This document shows, one piece after another, positions 47,197-56,061 of a DNA stretch of 64,000 nt. The first letter of the stretch is position 1. Each line of letters opens with the position of its first letter. The DNA comes from an uncultured Barnesiella sp. GTDB taxonomy: Bacteria; Bacteroidota; Bacteroidia; Bacteroidales; Barnesiellaceae. The stretch lies in contig CALUJQ010000006.1 of assembly GCA_944320995.1 (NCBI GenBank), positions 25,392 to 89,391 of the forward strand, read 5' to 3'. The notes under the pieces were generated by a model, which did not search any database, was not told where the DNA came from, and saw only the letters and a program-made list of their open reading frames with translations. The position numbers and the translations under genes are program-made.

Positions 47197-47777
47197 TGGG
47201 AAAAAGAGGAAAACTGATTATATTTTCCGCCCCCTCGGGCTCGGGAAAATCGACGATTATACAATCGTTGCTGAATAAAGATTTGAACCTCTCATTCTCC
47301 ATCTCGGCTACCAGCCGGGCTCCGAGAGGGACAGAACAAAACGGGGTCGAATACTATTTCATCACCCCCGACGAGTTCAAAGCACGTATCGCCAACGATG
47401 AGTTTTTGGAATACGAAGAGGTCTATGCCGGCAAGTTCTACGGGACTTTGAAAAGCGAAGTGGAACGAATCCTCAACTCGGGGAAAAATGTCATCTTCGA
47501 TGTCGATGTAGTAGGCGGACTCAATATCAAAAAATATTACGGAGACCAAGCCCTCGCCTTGTTTATACAGCCGCCCAGCATCGAGGAGTTGGAAAAGCGG
47601 CTCAAAAGCAGAGCGACCGATGCTCCCGAAGTCATCGCCAACCGTATTGCCAAGGCCGAATACGAACTATCTTTCGCCCCTCGGTTCGACAAGATCATCG
47701 TCAACGACATTTTGGAAAAAGCCCAAGCCGACGCCTATCACCTTATCCGGCAATTTCTCGATAATCCCCAACAATGA
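47196..47777 (+). CDS. gmk: Guanylate kinase
   Basis: It phosphorylates GMP to GDP. The 193-residue protein has the P-loop IFSAPSGSGKSTI at residues ~9-21, the GMP-binding SRAPRGTEQNGVEYYF and FDVDVVGGLNIKK. Normal length. It overlaps nadD by 4 bases. Confidence 0.97.
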   Translation: MGKRGKLIIFSAPSGSGKSTIIQSLLNKDLNLSFSISATSRAPRGTEQNGVEYYFITPDEFKARIANDEFLEYEEVYAGKFYGTLKSEVERILNSGKNVIFDVDVVGGLNIKKYYGDQALALFIQPPSIEELEKRLKSRATDAPEVIANRIAKAEYELSFAPRFDKIIVNDILEKAQADAYHLIRQFLDNPQQ

Positions 47778-48361
47778 TGCACCCGATCCAGACAGCTTTT
47801 TTCTCCGGCACTTTCAACCCGATTCATTCGGGTCACCTCATACTGGCCAACTACTTGTGCGAATACGAGGAGTTCGACGAGATATGGATTTCGGTGACCC
47901 CGCAAAATCCGCTGCGAGAAAAGTTGTCGGACCAAGCCGACAAGCACCGCATCGAAATGTTGCGCCGGGCGGTAACCGGTAATCCCAAAATAAAAGCTAC
48001 CGATATAGAATTTTCGCTGCCCCTCCCCTCCTATACGATACAGACGCTCGATTTCCTGCGGGAGCAATATCCCGAACGAGAATTTACCCTCGTTATCGGA
48101 GCTGACAACTGGCTTCGGTTCAACCGGTGGAAAGAGAGCGAAAGAATTATCGGAGAATACCGCATTTGCATCTATCCCCGAAAAGGCTATGAGGTTGACG
48201 AAACAGCACTCCCCACTACCGTAAGATATTGCCATGCGCCCATCGTCGAAATATCTTCCACCCAAATAAGAGAGGGCATCGCCGCGGGGAAAAACATGAA
48301 CTATTTTGTGCCACAGTCGGTATATGATTACATAACCAGCCTCGGGCTTTATCAAAAATAA
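47774..48361 (+). CDS. nadD: Nicotinate-nucleotide adenylyltransferase
   Basis: It adenylates nicotinate mononucleotide in NAD synthesis. The nucleotidyltransferase motif is FSGTFNPIHSGHLILA (GxFxPxHxGH), and the C-terminal ISSTQIREGIAAGK is the second ATP-binding motif. The 195-residue length is normal. It overlaps gmk by 4 bases and is followed by the DUF5063 gene after 6. Confidence 0.96.
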   Translation: MMHPIQTAFFSGTFNPIHSGHLILANYLCEYEEFDEIWISVTPQNPLREKLSDQADKHRIEMLRRAVTGNPKIKATDIEFSLPLPSYTIQTLDFLREQYPEREFTLVIGADNWLRFNRWKESERIIGEYRICIYPRKGYEVDETALPTTVRYCHAPIVEISSTQIREGIAAGKNMNYFVPQSVYDYITSLGLYQK

Positions 48362-48367
48362 CAAATC

Positions 48368-49015
48368 ATGGACGAACGTATTTATTCAAAAAATATCATC
48401 GAATTTGTCACGGTCAGCGCCGAATATTGCGCATTTATCGAACGGACTCCCGAACTGGAAAAAGAAGAGTTTATCGACAAAATCATCAAAATACTCCCGC
48501 TCCTCTATCTGAAAGCGACTTTGTTGTCGCCCGAAGAACCCGAAGAAGAGAGCTATCCCGAAAAATTTGTAACCGAAAATATCTACGAAAGTATCCGTAT
48601 AGGCATCGAAAGCCTGTTGGGTGAAGAGGATAGTTATCTGGAAGTATTCCAAACCGACATGAAATACAGCGAAGAACCGTTGGCCGCCAGTATCTCGGAG
48701 GGACTTTCCGACATTTATCAAGACTTGAAAGACTTCATTTCGGTCTATCGTTTGGGCAACGAGCCTCAAATGCTCGAAGCCTTGTACCTCTGCTACGAGA
48801 ATTTTGTATCATACTGGGGACAACAGTTGGTCAACGTGTTACGTGCGCTGCACAATATCAAATACTCGACCGAAAATGAGGACGAGGAGGAGTGCGACGA
48901 CCATTGCGGTTGCGGGCATCACCACCACGCACAAGCCGACAACTATACCGACATATTCGGCCACCGACAGAGTGAAGAAGATATTTTCGACAGGCTGAAC
49001 GACGAGTTGGATTAA
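48368..49015 (+). CDS. DUF5063 family protein with His/Cys-rich segment
   Basis: A 215-residue acidic, mostly helical protein of a family with no known function. It opens YSKNIIEFVTVSAEYCAFIE and has LPLLYLKATLL and YQDLKDFISVYRLG. Near the C-terminus a segment CDDHCGCGHHHHAQAD has three Cys and six His, which could bind a metal such as Zn or Ni (inference). It lies between nadD and an exonuclease gene with gaps of 6 and 9 bases, so it is probably part of the same operon. Confidence 0.82.
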   Translation: MDERIYSKNIIEFVTVSAEYCAFIERTPELEKEEFIDKIIKILPLLYLKATLLSPEEPEEESYPEKFVTENIYESIRIGIESLLGEEDSYLEVFQTDMKYSEEPLAASISEGLSDIYQDLKDFISVYRLGNEPQMLEALYLCYENFVSYWGQQLVNVLRALHNIKYSTENEDEEECDDHCGCGHHHHAQADNYTDIFGHRQSEEDIFDRLNDELD

Positions 49016-49024
49016 AAAAAATTT

Positions 49025-49669
49025 ATGGAAAACAACATACCGGACAAAATAAAAATAAGCAAGGAAACCATTGCCACTCTACCCGTGGAATCCTTCCCGG
49101 GCAAGATTGTCGTGGTCGATTCCGAAACGGGGGTCGAAAACGCCATCGCAGATTTGAGACGCGAAAAAATTATCGGCTTCGATACCGAAACCCGCCCTAC
49201 TTTCAAAAAAGGTAAAAGCAACCACGTTTCTCTCATACAGCTATCGACCCACGACACCTGCTATCTGTTTCGAATCAACCGTATGGGATTTGCCCCTGCA
49301 CTGAAAAATCTGCTCGAAGACGAGCAACTGTTGAAGGTGGGCATCTCGCTCAAAGATGATTTCTGCATGTTGAACCGCCTCAACAACGAGTCATTCACCC
49401 CCCGCAACTTCATAGAATTACAGAAGTTCGTCAAAAAATTCGGCATCGAGGACCAAAGTCTGCAAAAAATCTATGCCATCGTATTGGGTAAAAAAATTTC
49501 CAAAGGACAGCGATTGTCCAACTGGGAAGCCGACCACCTGAGCGAAAGCCAACAACTCTACGCCGCCACCGACGCATGGAGTTGTATCAAAATATATGAA
49601 ATCTTACAAAAGGGAAATTTCATATCTCCCTTAGACCAAACTTTATTACTTCACCCTTCATCGTTATAA
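49025..49669 (+). CDS. RNase D-like 3'-5' exonuclease
   Basis: A 214-residue single DEDDy exonuclease domain. Motif I is GFDTETRP (Asp-x-Glu), motif II includes GISLKDDFCML, and motif III is YAATDAW with the Tyr-x3-Asp signature. No HRDC domain follows, so it is shorter than E. coli RNase D. It probably trims RNA or DNA 3' ends. It begins 9 bases after the DUF5063 gene. Confidence 0.9.
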   Translation: MENNIPDKIKISKETIATLPVESFPGKIVVVDSETGVENAIADLRREKIIGFDTETRPTFKKGKSNHVSLIQLSTHDTCYLFRINRMGFAPALKNLLEDEQLLKVGISLKDDFCMLNRLNNESFTPRNFIELQKFVKKFGIEDQSLQKIYAIVLGKKISKGQRLSNWEADHLSESQQLYAATDAWSCIKIYEILQKGNFISPLDQTLLLHPSSL

Positions 49670-49673
49670 ATAT

Positions 49674-49916
49674 ATGAAACGGTACAATATCATACCTTTA
49701 CTGTTGGTTATCTATTTAGCTGTCATGGCCTACTTTGGCAGAGGTATGCTTCTCAGCGGGAATTATTGGGAATATTTCAGCATCATCGTCATCACGTTAC
49801 TGATTATCATTGCATTGCGCTGGGCTATGAAACGACGGGAGAAAATCAGGGAGGAACGTCGGAAACAACAAGATGCTTCGGAACGAAGAATATTCCGAAA
49901 CGACAAACTATCATAA
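49674..49916 (+). CDS. Small membrane protein of unknown function
   Basis: An 80-residue protein with two hydrophobic segments (~6-26 and ~33-48). A strongly basic and charged C-terminus with many Arg, Lys and Glu follows (MKRREKIREERRKQQDASER). It begins 4 bases after the exonuclease stop. The charged tail probably lies in the cytoplasm. I do not recognise a family. Confidence 0.75.
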   Translation: MKRYNIIPLLLVIYLAVMAYFGRGMLLSGNYWEYFSIIVITLLIIIALRWAMKRREKIREERRKQQDASERRIFRNDKLS

Positions 49917-49937
49917 ACCCTCTAAACGCATCGAATC

Positions 49938-50462
49938 ATGATCAAGAAAATTATACTGGCTTTTTTGTTTCTCGGAGCCTTGTCAATAACTGCTCCGGCA
50001 CAAATTCTTAAAAATACATGGATTGTCAACCCACAAGTGAGCGGGTTCAATTTGGGCAGTACCCACACACAAGAGACCGGGAATGAGACATTCGACCTCG
50101 GACTGAAAGTCGAAGCCGGTAACTTCATCGCCAACAATCTGGTCGTATTGGTAGGTCTCGGCGGTGACTTCGCATGGAATAAAGAATATAAAGACAACAG
50201 CATAGATGTGATGGGAAGTATCCGATACTACACCCTCACCACCCTGTTTATCGGTGTAAATACAGGATACACCCACGCTTGGTTCAAACCCAAAGAGGGT
50301 GTCTCGTCGTGCCGCGACTACTTGTATATAGGTGCCGAACTGGGATATGCCATCTTCGTGAGCCACAATATTTCACTCGATCCGGCACTCTACTGGAAAC
50401 ACAGTTTTACCGACAAATACGACCAATACGGATTGAAAATAGGTCTGTCGGTTTATTTCTAA
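49938..50462 (+). CDS. Small outer-membrane beta-barrel protein
   Basis: A 174-residue protein with a cleavable signal peptide (KKIILAFLFLGALSITAPAQ). The mature part has alternating strands such as DLGLKVEAGNFIANNLVVLVG, GSIRYYTLTTLFIGVNTGY and a final aromatic YGLKIGLSVYF. This is the pattern of an eight-stranded OmpA/OmpX-like barrel ending in an aromatic residue. Function unknown. Confidence 0.82.
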   Translation: MIKKIILAFLFLGALSITAPAQILKNTWIVNPQVSGFNLGSTHTQETGNETFDLGLKVEAGNFIANNLVVLVGLGGDFAWNKEYKDNSIDVMGSIRYYTLTTLFIGVNTGYTHAWFKPKEGVSSCRDYLYIGAELGYAIFVSHNISLDPALYWKHSFTDKYDQYGLKIGLSVYF

Positions 50463-50489
50463 GCAATCAATAATAAAACACATAATACG

Positions 50490-51926
50490 ATGACTGAAAA
50501 AATGACTCAATTGATGAAGGACGTCCCGGCCATACGCTGGACCGCCCTTATCTTATTGGCAAGTGCCATGTTTTTCGGGTATATCTTCATGGATATACTC
50601 TCGCCGCTACAAGAACTGTTGCAAACATCGAGAGGCTGGTCGCCCGATGCCTATGGCCATTACGCCGGTTCGGAAACCTTCCTGAACGTGTTTGTATTCT
50701 TCCTCATCTTCGCCGGTATCATTCTCGACAAGATGGGTGTGCGTTTTACCGCAATCCTTTCGGGGGCCGTCATGCTGGTAGGAGCCTCGATCAACTACTT
50801 TGCCGTGAGCAGTGCTTTTACAGGCAGCAGTGCCGAGGCATTCATGAATCGCTTCATGAACCTTCCCTTGGAGTGGTGGAACATCACCCCGTTCTACGAC
50901 GGCATGCCCGCCTCGGCCAAGATGTCGGCCATCGGGTTCATGTTCTTCGGCTGCGGTGTAGAGATGGCCGGTATCACCGTTTCGCGCGGTATCGTCAAAT
51001 GGTTCAAAGGCAAAGAGATGGCTCTCGCCATGGGTGTGGAGATGGCCATTGCCCGTGTGGGTGTAGCCGTGGTCGTATTGGGGTCTCCGGTACTGGCCAC
51101 CAAATTTGCCCCGGTCGATGTCTCGCGCCCTGTACTCGTGGCCGTTATCTTGCTGGCTATCGGCCTCATCTGCTTCATCACATACGCCTTCATGGATAAG
51201 AAACTCGAGCAGCAGATGGGCGAAAGCGGTGAAGAGAAAGACGACCCCTTCAAAATTTCGGACCTCAAATATATTTTTTCCAGCAAGGTTTTTTGGCTGG
51301 TAGCCCTTCTCTGTGTACTCTACTACTCGGCTATCTTCCCCTTCCAAAAGTATGCCATCAACATGTTGCAATGCAACTTGGGCTACACGGCCGAACAAGC
51401 CGGCTGGGTATTTTTCGTCTTCCCGCTGGGGGCTGCCGCCATTACGCCTATCCTCGGCAACTTTCTCGACCACCGCGGAAAAGGAGCTACGATGCTCATC
51501 TTCGGTGCGCTGCTCATGATTGCCTGCCACTTGGTTTTCGCTTTGGTACTGCCGACACTCAAAGGAACAACTGCGGCTGTCATCGTCGCCTATCTGTCGA
51601 TTATTTTGCTGGGTATTTCCTTCTCTCTGGTACCGGCTTCGTTATGGCCTTCGGTTCCCAAACTGGTCGATAGCAAACTGTTGGGCTCGGCCTATGCCGT
51701 TATTTTCTGGATTCAAAACATCGGACTCTACTCCTTCCCTATGATTATCGGTGCCGCCCTGCGTATGTCGAACCCCGGCATTACCGACCCGTTGCAATAC
51801 AACTACACCACCCCGATGCTCATTTTTGCCAGCTTGGGCGTGTTGGCTCTCCTCTTCGGGTTGTGGCTGAAAGTCGAAGATAAAAAACGGGGATACGGTC
51901 TCGAAGAGCCCAATATCCAACAATAA
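50490..51926 (+). CDS. Major facilitator superfamily transporter
   Basis: A 478-residue inner-membrane protein with about 12 helices in two halves, joined by a charged loop (KLEQQMGESGEEKDDPFK). The MFS motif A-like GIILDKMGVR follows helix 2, and GNFLDHRGKG stands at the equivalent site of the second half. The substrate cannot be told from sequence or neighbours. It is followed by a hairpin (51964-51999) and the BlaI operator region. Confidence 0.88.
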   Translation: MTEKMTQLMKDVPAIRWTALILLASAMFFGYIFMDILSPLQELLQTSRGWSPDAYGHYAGSETFLNVFVFFLIFAGIILDKMGVRFTAILSGAVMLVGASINYFAVSSAFTGSSAEAFMNRFMNLPLEWWNITPFYDGMPASAKMSAIGFMFFGCGVEMAGITVSRGIVKWFKGKEMALAMGVEMAIARVGVAVVVLGSPVLATKFAPVDVSRPVLVAVILLAIGLICFITYAFMDKKLEQQMGESGEEKDDPFKISDLKYIFSSKVFWLVALLCVLYYSAIFPFQKYAINMLQCNLGYTAEQAGWVFFVFPLGAAAITPILGNFLDHRGKGATMLIFGALLMIACHLVFALVLPTLKGTTAAVIVAYLSIILLGISFSLVPASLWPSVPKLVDSKLLGSAYAVIFWIQNIGLYSFPMIIGAALRMSNPGITDPLQYNYTTPMLIFASLGVLALLFGLWLKVEDKKRGYGLEEPNIQQ

Positions 51927-51963
51927 TCAAACCTATATAATACCTTTTTTATAAGAGACCTGA

Positions 51964-51999
51964 ATGCGGCTACCGGGATATATTCTTCGGTAGCCGCAT
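51964..51999 (+). terminator. Probable terminator after the MFS gene
   Basis: A perfect 12-bp stem (51964-51975 with 51988-51999) is followed by a T-rich but interrupted stretch. It ends just 18 bases before the first BlaI-type operator and insulates the repressor operon from the transporter. Confidence 0.7.
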
Positions 52000-52016
52000 T
52001 TCATTTCACCCTCGTA

Positions 52017-52033
52017 AACTATAAAATATAGTT
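52017..52033. promoter_or_regulatory. BlaI-type operator 1
   Basis: Inverted repeat AACTA-N7-TAGTT, with a perfect extended dyad AACTATA/TATAGTT around an AAA centre at 52025. Confidence 0.75.
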
Positions 52034-52035
52034 AT

Positions 52036-52056
52036 AAAACTATTGCATTTAGTTTT
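52036..52056. promoter_or_regulatory. BlaI-type operator 2
   Basis: Inverted repeat AAAACTA-N7-TAGTTTT centred at 52046, 21 bases from operator 1. It contains the shared AACTA-N7-TAGTT core. Confidence 0.75.
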
Positions 52057-52059
52057 ATT

Positions 52060-52076
52060 AACTATAAATATTAGTT
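52060..52076. promoter_or_regulatory. BlaI-type operator 3
   Basis: Inverted repeat AACTA-N7-TAGTT centred at 52068, 22 bases from operator 2. Confidence 0.75.
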
Positions 52077-52080
52077 TAAC

Positions 52081-52097
52081 AACTAAAACTTTTAGTT
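52081..52097. promoter_or_regulatory. BlaI-type operator 4
   Basis: Perfect dyad AACTAAAA-C-TTTTAGTT centred at 52089, 21 bases from operator 3 and 28 bases before the repressor start codon. Confidence 0.78.
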
Positions 52098-52124
52098 TAT
52101 TTGTATCGACAAAAAACAAAGGTT

Positions 52125-52490
52125 ATGAAAACACTTACCGCAAAAGAAGAAGAAATCATGAACTACTTTTGGCACAAAGGGCCGCTATTCGTAAAAGAGT
52201 TACTTGATTTTTACGATGATCCCAAACCCCACTTCAACACCCTTTCGACCATCGTACGGGGTCTCGAAGAGAAAGGTTACCTGTCGCACAAGGCCTATGG
52301 CAAAACATTCCAATACTTTGCCACAGTGAGCGAAGAGTCGTTCAAAAAACGGACTCTGAAACAGGTTGTCAACCGCTACTTCAACAATTCCTATTTAGGC
52401 GTTGTCTCGTCACTTATCGAAGAAGAGGATATTTCGCTCGACGAGCTGAAAGAGCTTATCGAAAAGGTAGAAAAAGGGAACGAAAAATAA
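52125..52490 (+). CDS. BlaI/MecI/CopY family transcriptional repressor
   Basis: A 121-residue winged-helix repressor. The start is ATG 52125 (KTLTAKEEEIMNYFW); an in-frame ATG at 52101 is closer to the operators and less likely. The recognition helix region is HFNTLSTIVRGLEEKGYL, and the C-terminal half forms the dimer. In characterised systems the repressor is cleaved after its M56 partner senses a signal. Four AACTA-N7-TAGTT dyads directly upstream suggest autoregulation. The M56 gene begins 9 bases after the stop. Confidence 0.92.
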   Translation: MKTLTAKEEEIMNYFWHKGPLFVKELLDFYDDPKPHFNTLSTIVRGLEEKGYLSHKAYGKTFQYFATVSEESFKKRTLKQVVNRYFNNSYLGVVSSLIEEEDISLDELKELIEKVEKGNEK

Positions 52491-52499
52491 CGACCGGCC

Positions 52500-54386
52500 A
52501 TGAATGCTTTCTTTGTCTATATCCTCCAATCGGCAGCCTGTCTGGTGCTGCTCTATCTCTTTTACAGTATCCTGCTGAGCAAAGAGACCTTCTATCGCTA
52601 CAACCGGGTGGCTCTGTTGTGCCTTATCCCCATCTCTTTTCTACTGCCCCTTTCACCGCTACCGATGCCCTCTCCCGGGATTGAAAGCGAAGCAACCCCG
52701 ACAATCGTGATGCTCGACACGCTGCCGGCATTCAGCCATGTGACCGACGAGGCCGAGGTGCAAACCTCACCGATAGCCGTAGCCCTCTTCATGGCCATAA
52801 TACTCTATTGGGCCGGGGTACTCTTTTTCATCACCCGTTATATCGCCACTATCGTCCGCCTGCTGCGGCTCATGAATAGCGGTCGCACCGTGACCGACGA
52901 CGAAGGGCGGCAGATCATCGTCCTCCCCCAACCGATTGCCCCGTTCAGTTGGTTCAAGAAAATCGTACTCTCCGAAGCCGACTACCGGGAGAACCGACAA
53001 GAGATACTCCTGCACGAGTCGGCCCATATACACAAGCGTCACTCGCTCGACCTGCTGGCGGCCGACCTCTGCACATGGGTACAATGGTTCAATCCGGCCG
53101 CATGGCTGCTGAAACGCGAGTTGCAAACCGTACACGAATACGAAGCCGATGCCGAAGTGCTGGCACAAGGCATCGATGCCCGACAATACCAACTGCTGCT
53201 CATCAAACGATCGGCAGGTTCGAAATTCTACTGCGTGACCAACCATTTCAATCACAACAAACTTAATAAACGTATTACCATGATGCTCAAAAAGAAATCC
53301 TCCCGTAAAGCGGCCTTGAAATACCTCTATGTGATACCCGTCGCACTCTGTACCATTACGGTATTTGCCCGTCCCGAAGTGTCGGACCGCCTCGACGAAA
53401 TCGCCTCGACCGACCTGATGGCCCTGCTCGACAAAGCCGGCTCTCAATCGACCACCGGCCAAAAACAAATGGCCATTATCGCGGCAAACATCTCGAACCA
53501 GACAAGCAGACAGAACATCAACATTGACACATCGAACGACTCATCATCGGGAAACAAACTGAACATCAATATCACCGAAAACGGGAAACCGGCATCGATG
53601 GATAGCGCACTCTACATCGTCGATGGCAAAAAAATCTCGCGGGAAGAACTCAACAAACTCTCGGCCGACCAAATAAAGAGTGTCACGGTACTCAAAGGGA
53701 AAGCGGCTGTCGAGGAGTATGGCGACGAAGCCCAAAGGGGCGTTCTGCTCATCAGTACGAAAGAGCCGGACAACGCAACCCGGCACATGCAGATAACCCT
53801 CTCTAACAATGGGAAACAAGACTCCCAAATGTCCTATGTCATCAACGGCAAGGAAATCTCGGCCGAGGATATGGAAAAGCTCAACCTATCGGGCCAGATC
53901 GGAAACATCTCGATACTCAACAGCAACGACAGTGGAAAGAATACCGTCATTATCCATTCGCAACAGTCGTCGCTACAAAACTGGCAGCAACAGGTGAGAG
54001 CCCTGTCCGACTCCATTCGTGAAGAGGTGGCCGCCACCAAAGAGGGGAAAGAACTGTCGCCCGAAGCCATGGCCCGCATCGAGGCCCTCTCGGCCCGGAT
54101 AAGTGCCAATGCCGACTCCATCACCCGAGCCATCGACGAGAAAGGCATCAATGTACTCTCGGCCCGAGTCATCGCCAAGGCCGATTCACTGATGGCCTAC
54201 GCCCAACAGATCCCGGCCATCATCTATGTCATCGACGGTAAAAAGGCTTCGGAAAAGGAGTTCAACAAACTGCTCCCGGACGATATTGCCAGCATCAAGG
54301 TGATGAAGGGCAAAGAGGCTAAAAAGAAATATGGAACCAAGGATAACGATAAAGTACTCATCATCACCACAAAAAAGAAGAAATAA
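52500..54386 (+). CDS. M56 (BlaR1-like) membrane metallopeptidase with three plug-like repeats
   Basis: A 628-residue protein. Membrane helices lie at ~4-24, ~36-54, ~90-112 and ~272-290. The cytoplasmic zinc-peptidase loop has HESAH at 172-176 and HEYEAD at 212-217 for the third ligand. BlaR1 has a penicillin-binding domain after the last helix. Here the ~335-residue periplasmic part instead holds three repeats resembling TonB-receptor plug segments (368-421, 444-488, 571-624), each with an IDGK/INGK-like turn. A Ser/Ala/Glu-rich stretch separates the second and third. It probably senses an unknown periplasmic signal and inactivates the adjacent repressor (inference from the family). Confidence 0.85.
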   Translation: MNAFFVYILQSAACLVLLYLFYSILLSKETFYRYNRVALLCLIPISFLLPLSPLPMPSPGIESEATPTIVMLDTLPAFSHVTDEAEVQTSPIAVALFMAIILYWAGVLFFITRYIATIVRLLRLMNSGRTVTDDEGRQIIVLPQPIAPFSWFKKIVLSEADYRENRQEILLHESAHIHKRHSLDLLAADLCTWVQWFNPAAWLLKRELQTVHEYEADAEVLAQGIDARQYQLLLIKRSAGSKFYCVTNHFNHNKLNKRITMMLKKKSSRKAALKYLYVIPVALCTITVFARPEVSDRLDEIASTDLMALLDKAGSQSTTGQKQMAIIAANISNQTSRQNINIDTSNDSSSGNKLNINITENGKPASMDSALYIVDGKKISREELNKLSADQIKSVTVLKGKAAVEEYGDEAQRGVLLISTKEPDNATRHMQITLSNNGKQDSQMSYVINGKEISAEDMEKLNLSGQIGNISILNSNDSGKNTVIIHSQQSSLQNWQQQVRALSDSIREEVAATKEGKELSPEAMARIEALSARISANADSITRAIDEKGINVLSARVIAKADSLMAYAQQIPAIIYVIDGKKASEKEFNKLLPDDIASIKVMKGKEAKKKYGTKDNDKVLIITTKKKK

Positions 54387-54410
54387 ATAAACGATTCTCG
54401 ACTGAAAGCA

Positions 54411-54455
54411 CGCGAGGCTGTCCTCCCGGGTTCGGGAAAAACAGCCTCGCGTTTT
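54411..54455 (+). terminator. Terminator of the repressor-M56 operon
   Basis: An 11-bp perfect stem CGCGAGGCTGT / ACAGCCTCGCG (54411-54421 with 54441-54451) is followed by a short T run. Confidence 0.85.
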
Positions 54456-54487
54456 ATCTTCTATTGTAATACAACAGCCCGTCTGCC

Positions 54488-56008
54488 CTATTGCGGCAAC
54501 GTCACCTTGAAATAGGGATTATCCTCGTGTTGCTCATATATGATTTGTTTCATCGCCTCTACACGCTCGGGATACTGGGCTGCCAAATCATGATCTTCAT
54601 GAATGTCGTCGGCCAGATTGTAGAGATGGCACTCACCCTTCTCGACAAAGAGTTTCCAGTCGCCCTGACGGACGGCTATCTGGTCGGTCTCGCAGAACTC
54701 CCAGTAGAGGAAATCGTGTTGTCGCTGTTTCTTGTCTTGTCCCAGCAAGGTCGGTGCGAAAGATAGTCCGTCGAAATAATCGGCTCGGTTCTCTCCATAG
54801 CTCTTTACGTAATTCTTCACCCCAACCAACTCGCAGAAGGTGGGGAGAATATCGTAAAATGCCAACTGATGGTCGTTGACCGATACCGGTACATGGCCCG
54901 GCCAACGCACGATGAAGGGAATGCGAATACCCCCCTCGTGACACGAACGTTTCAACCCCTTCAACTTACCGTCGCGGCCGAAAAAAGTCGGGTCGGCCCC
55001 ACCCTCCTCATGAGGGCCGTTGTCCGACGAGAAGATGACTACCGTATTCTCGTCGAGCCCCTTCTCTTTGAGTTTGGCCAAAATTTCACCCACATAAGTA
55101 TCGAGCCGCTCGATCATGGCGGCAAACTGTGCATGGGTATGAGTCACAGGATTATATCGGCTCCAATAGCTACCGTTATAGACCCCTTTGTCGCCCAACC
55201 GCTCACGATATTTATTGAGGATAGAATCTTCGGGTTGCACCAGCTCGGCATGCGGCAGCGTGTAAGTAAAGAAGCCGAAGAAGGGTTCATCGGCCACCCG
55301 CCGGTCTATCCAGTCAAGGGCGGCCCGGTGAATAAGGTCGGCCGAATATTGCTTACGCTGGCCATAACCGGCCCCCCACATGGGATAGTCGATATTCTGT
55401 TCGAGGGTAACGCGTACCGTAGCCGTATCGCCCAACGCCGGATTATAGCGATTCAGGAAATTGGGATAATAGAGATGGGCTTGAAATTGGCAGATATACC
55501 CAAAGAATTCATCGACCCCCCGTTTGTCGGGCGTAGATACCGAGCCTTCGTAACCGCCTGCCCACTTGCCGAACATCCCGGTCGTATAGCCGTTGTCTTT
55601 CATCACCTCGGGCAAAATAATACGGTCGGCATCATACGGGTGTTGCCCCACTACGGCATAGTCGTCATTGATGCCATAACGCACCTTTCCGCTCTCTTTC
55701 CAATACTCTTTGTTCCCGCGCACTTCGCCATGCCCCGAATGCTGGCCGGTCATGATACAGGCTCGTGAAGGCGCACTCACGGGACTACCGGCATAAGCCT
55801 GCGTAAATAACATTCCCTCCGAGGCCATACGGTCGAGATTGGGCGTATCGATATAACGCTGCCCGTAACAACCTAAATCGCCATACCCCATGTCGTCGCA
55901 CAGGATAAAAATAATGTTGGGCTTGTCGCCCTTCCCCGCTGGGAATGCCGTAAAGGCCGAGGCCAACAATCCGCCTCCTAAAAAAAACAATCTACTCTTG
56001 TATGCCAT
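54488..56008 (-). CDS. Exported Ser-type sulfatase (S1 family)
   Basis: A 506-residue sulfatase with a signal peptide (FFLGGGLLASAFTAFPA). The metal ligands begin with D38-D39 in ILCDDMGYGD. The activation motif is S78-A-P-S-R, so the catalytic formylglycine would be made from serine. That needs the radical SAM maturase anSME, encoded divergently next door. Further blocks are FFGFFTYTLPHAELVQP and VIFSSDNGPHEEGG. It resembles arylsulfatase A-type enzymes that remove sulfate from glycans in the periplasm or at the surface. The exact subfamily and substrate are unknown. Confidence 0.93.
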   Translation of the reverse strand: MAYKSRLFFLGGGLLASAFTAFPAGKGDKPNIIFILCDDMGYGDLGCYGQRYIDTPNLDRMASEGMLFTQAYAGSPVSAPSRACIMTGQHSGHGEVRGNKEYWKESGKVRYGINDDYAVVGQHPYDADRIILPEVMKDNGYTTGMFGKWAGGYEGSVSTPDKRGVDEFFGYICQFQAHLYYPNFLNRYNPALGDTATVRVTLEQNIDYPMWGAGYGQRKQYSADLIHRAALDWIDRRVADEPFFGFFTYTLPHAELVQPEDSILNKYRERLGDKGVYNGSYWSRYNPVTHTHAQFAAMIERLDTYVGEILAKLKEKGLDENTVVIFSSDNGPHEEGGADPTFFGRDGKLKGLKRSCHEGGIRIPFIVRWPGHVPVSVNDHQLAFYDILPTFCELVGVKNYVKSYGENRADYFDGLSFAPTLLGQDKKQRQHDFLYWEFCETDQIAVRQGDWKLFVEKGECHLYNLADDIHEDHDLAAQYPERVEAMKQIIYEQHEDNPYFKVTLPQ

Positions 56009-56061
56009 AAATTTTATGATTTCGATATATGCAGAAATGATGTCTTTCCCTCTTTACGTAC

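Noticed and set aside
50607..51530. Minus-strand open frame of 307 codons opposite the MFS gene
   Set aside because: Rich in His, Glu and Gly as expected for the antisense of membrane-protein codons; no domain.
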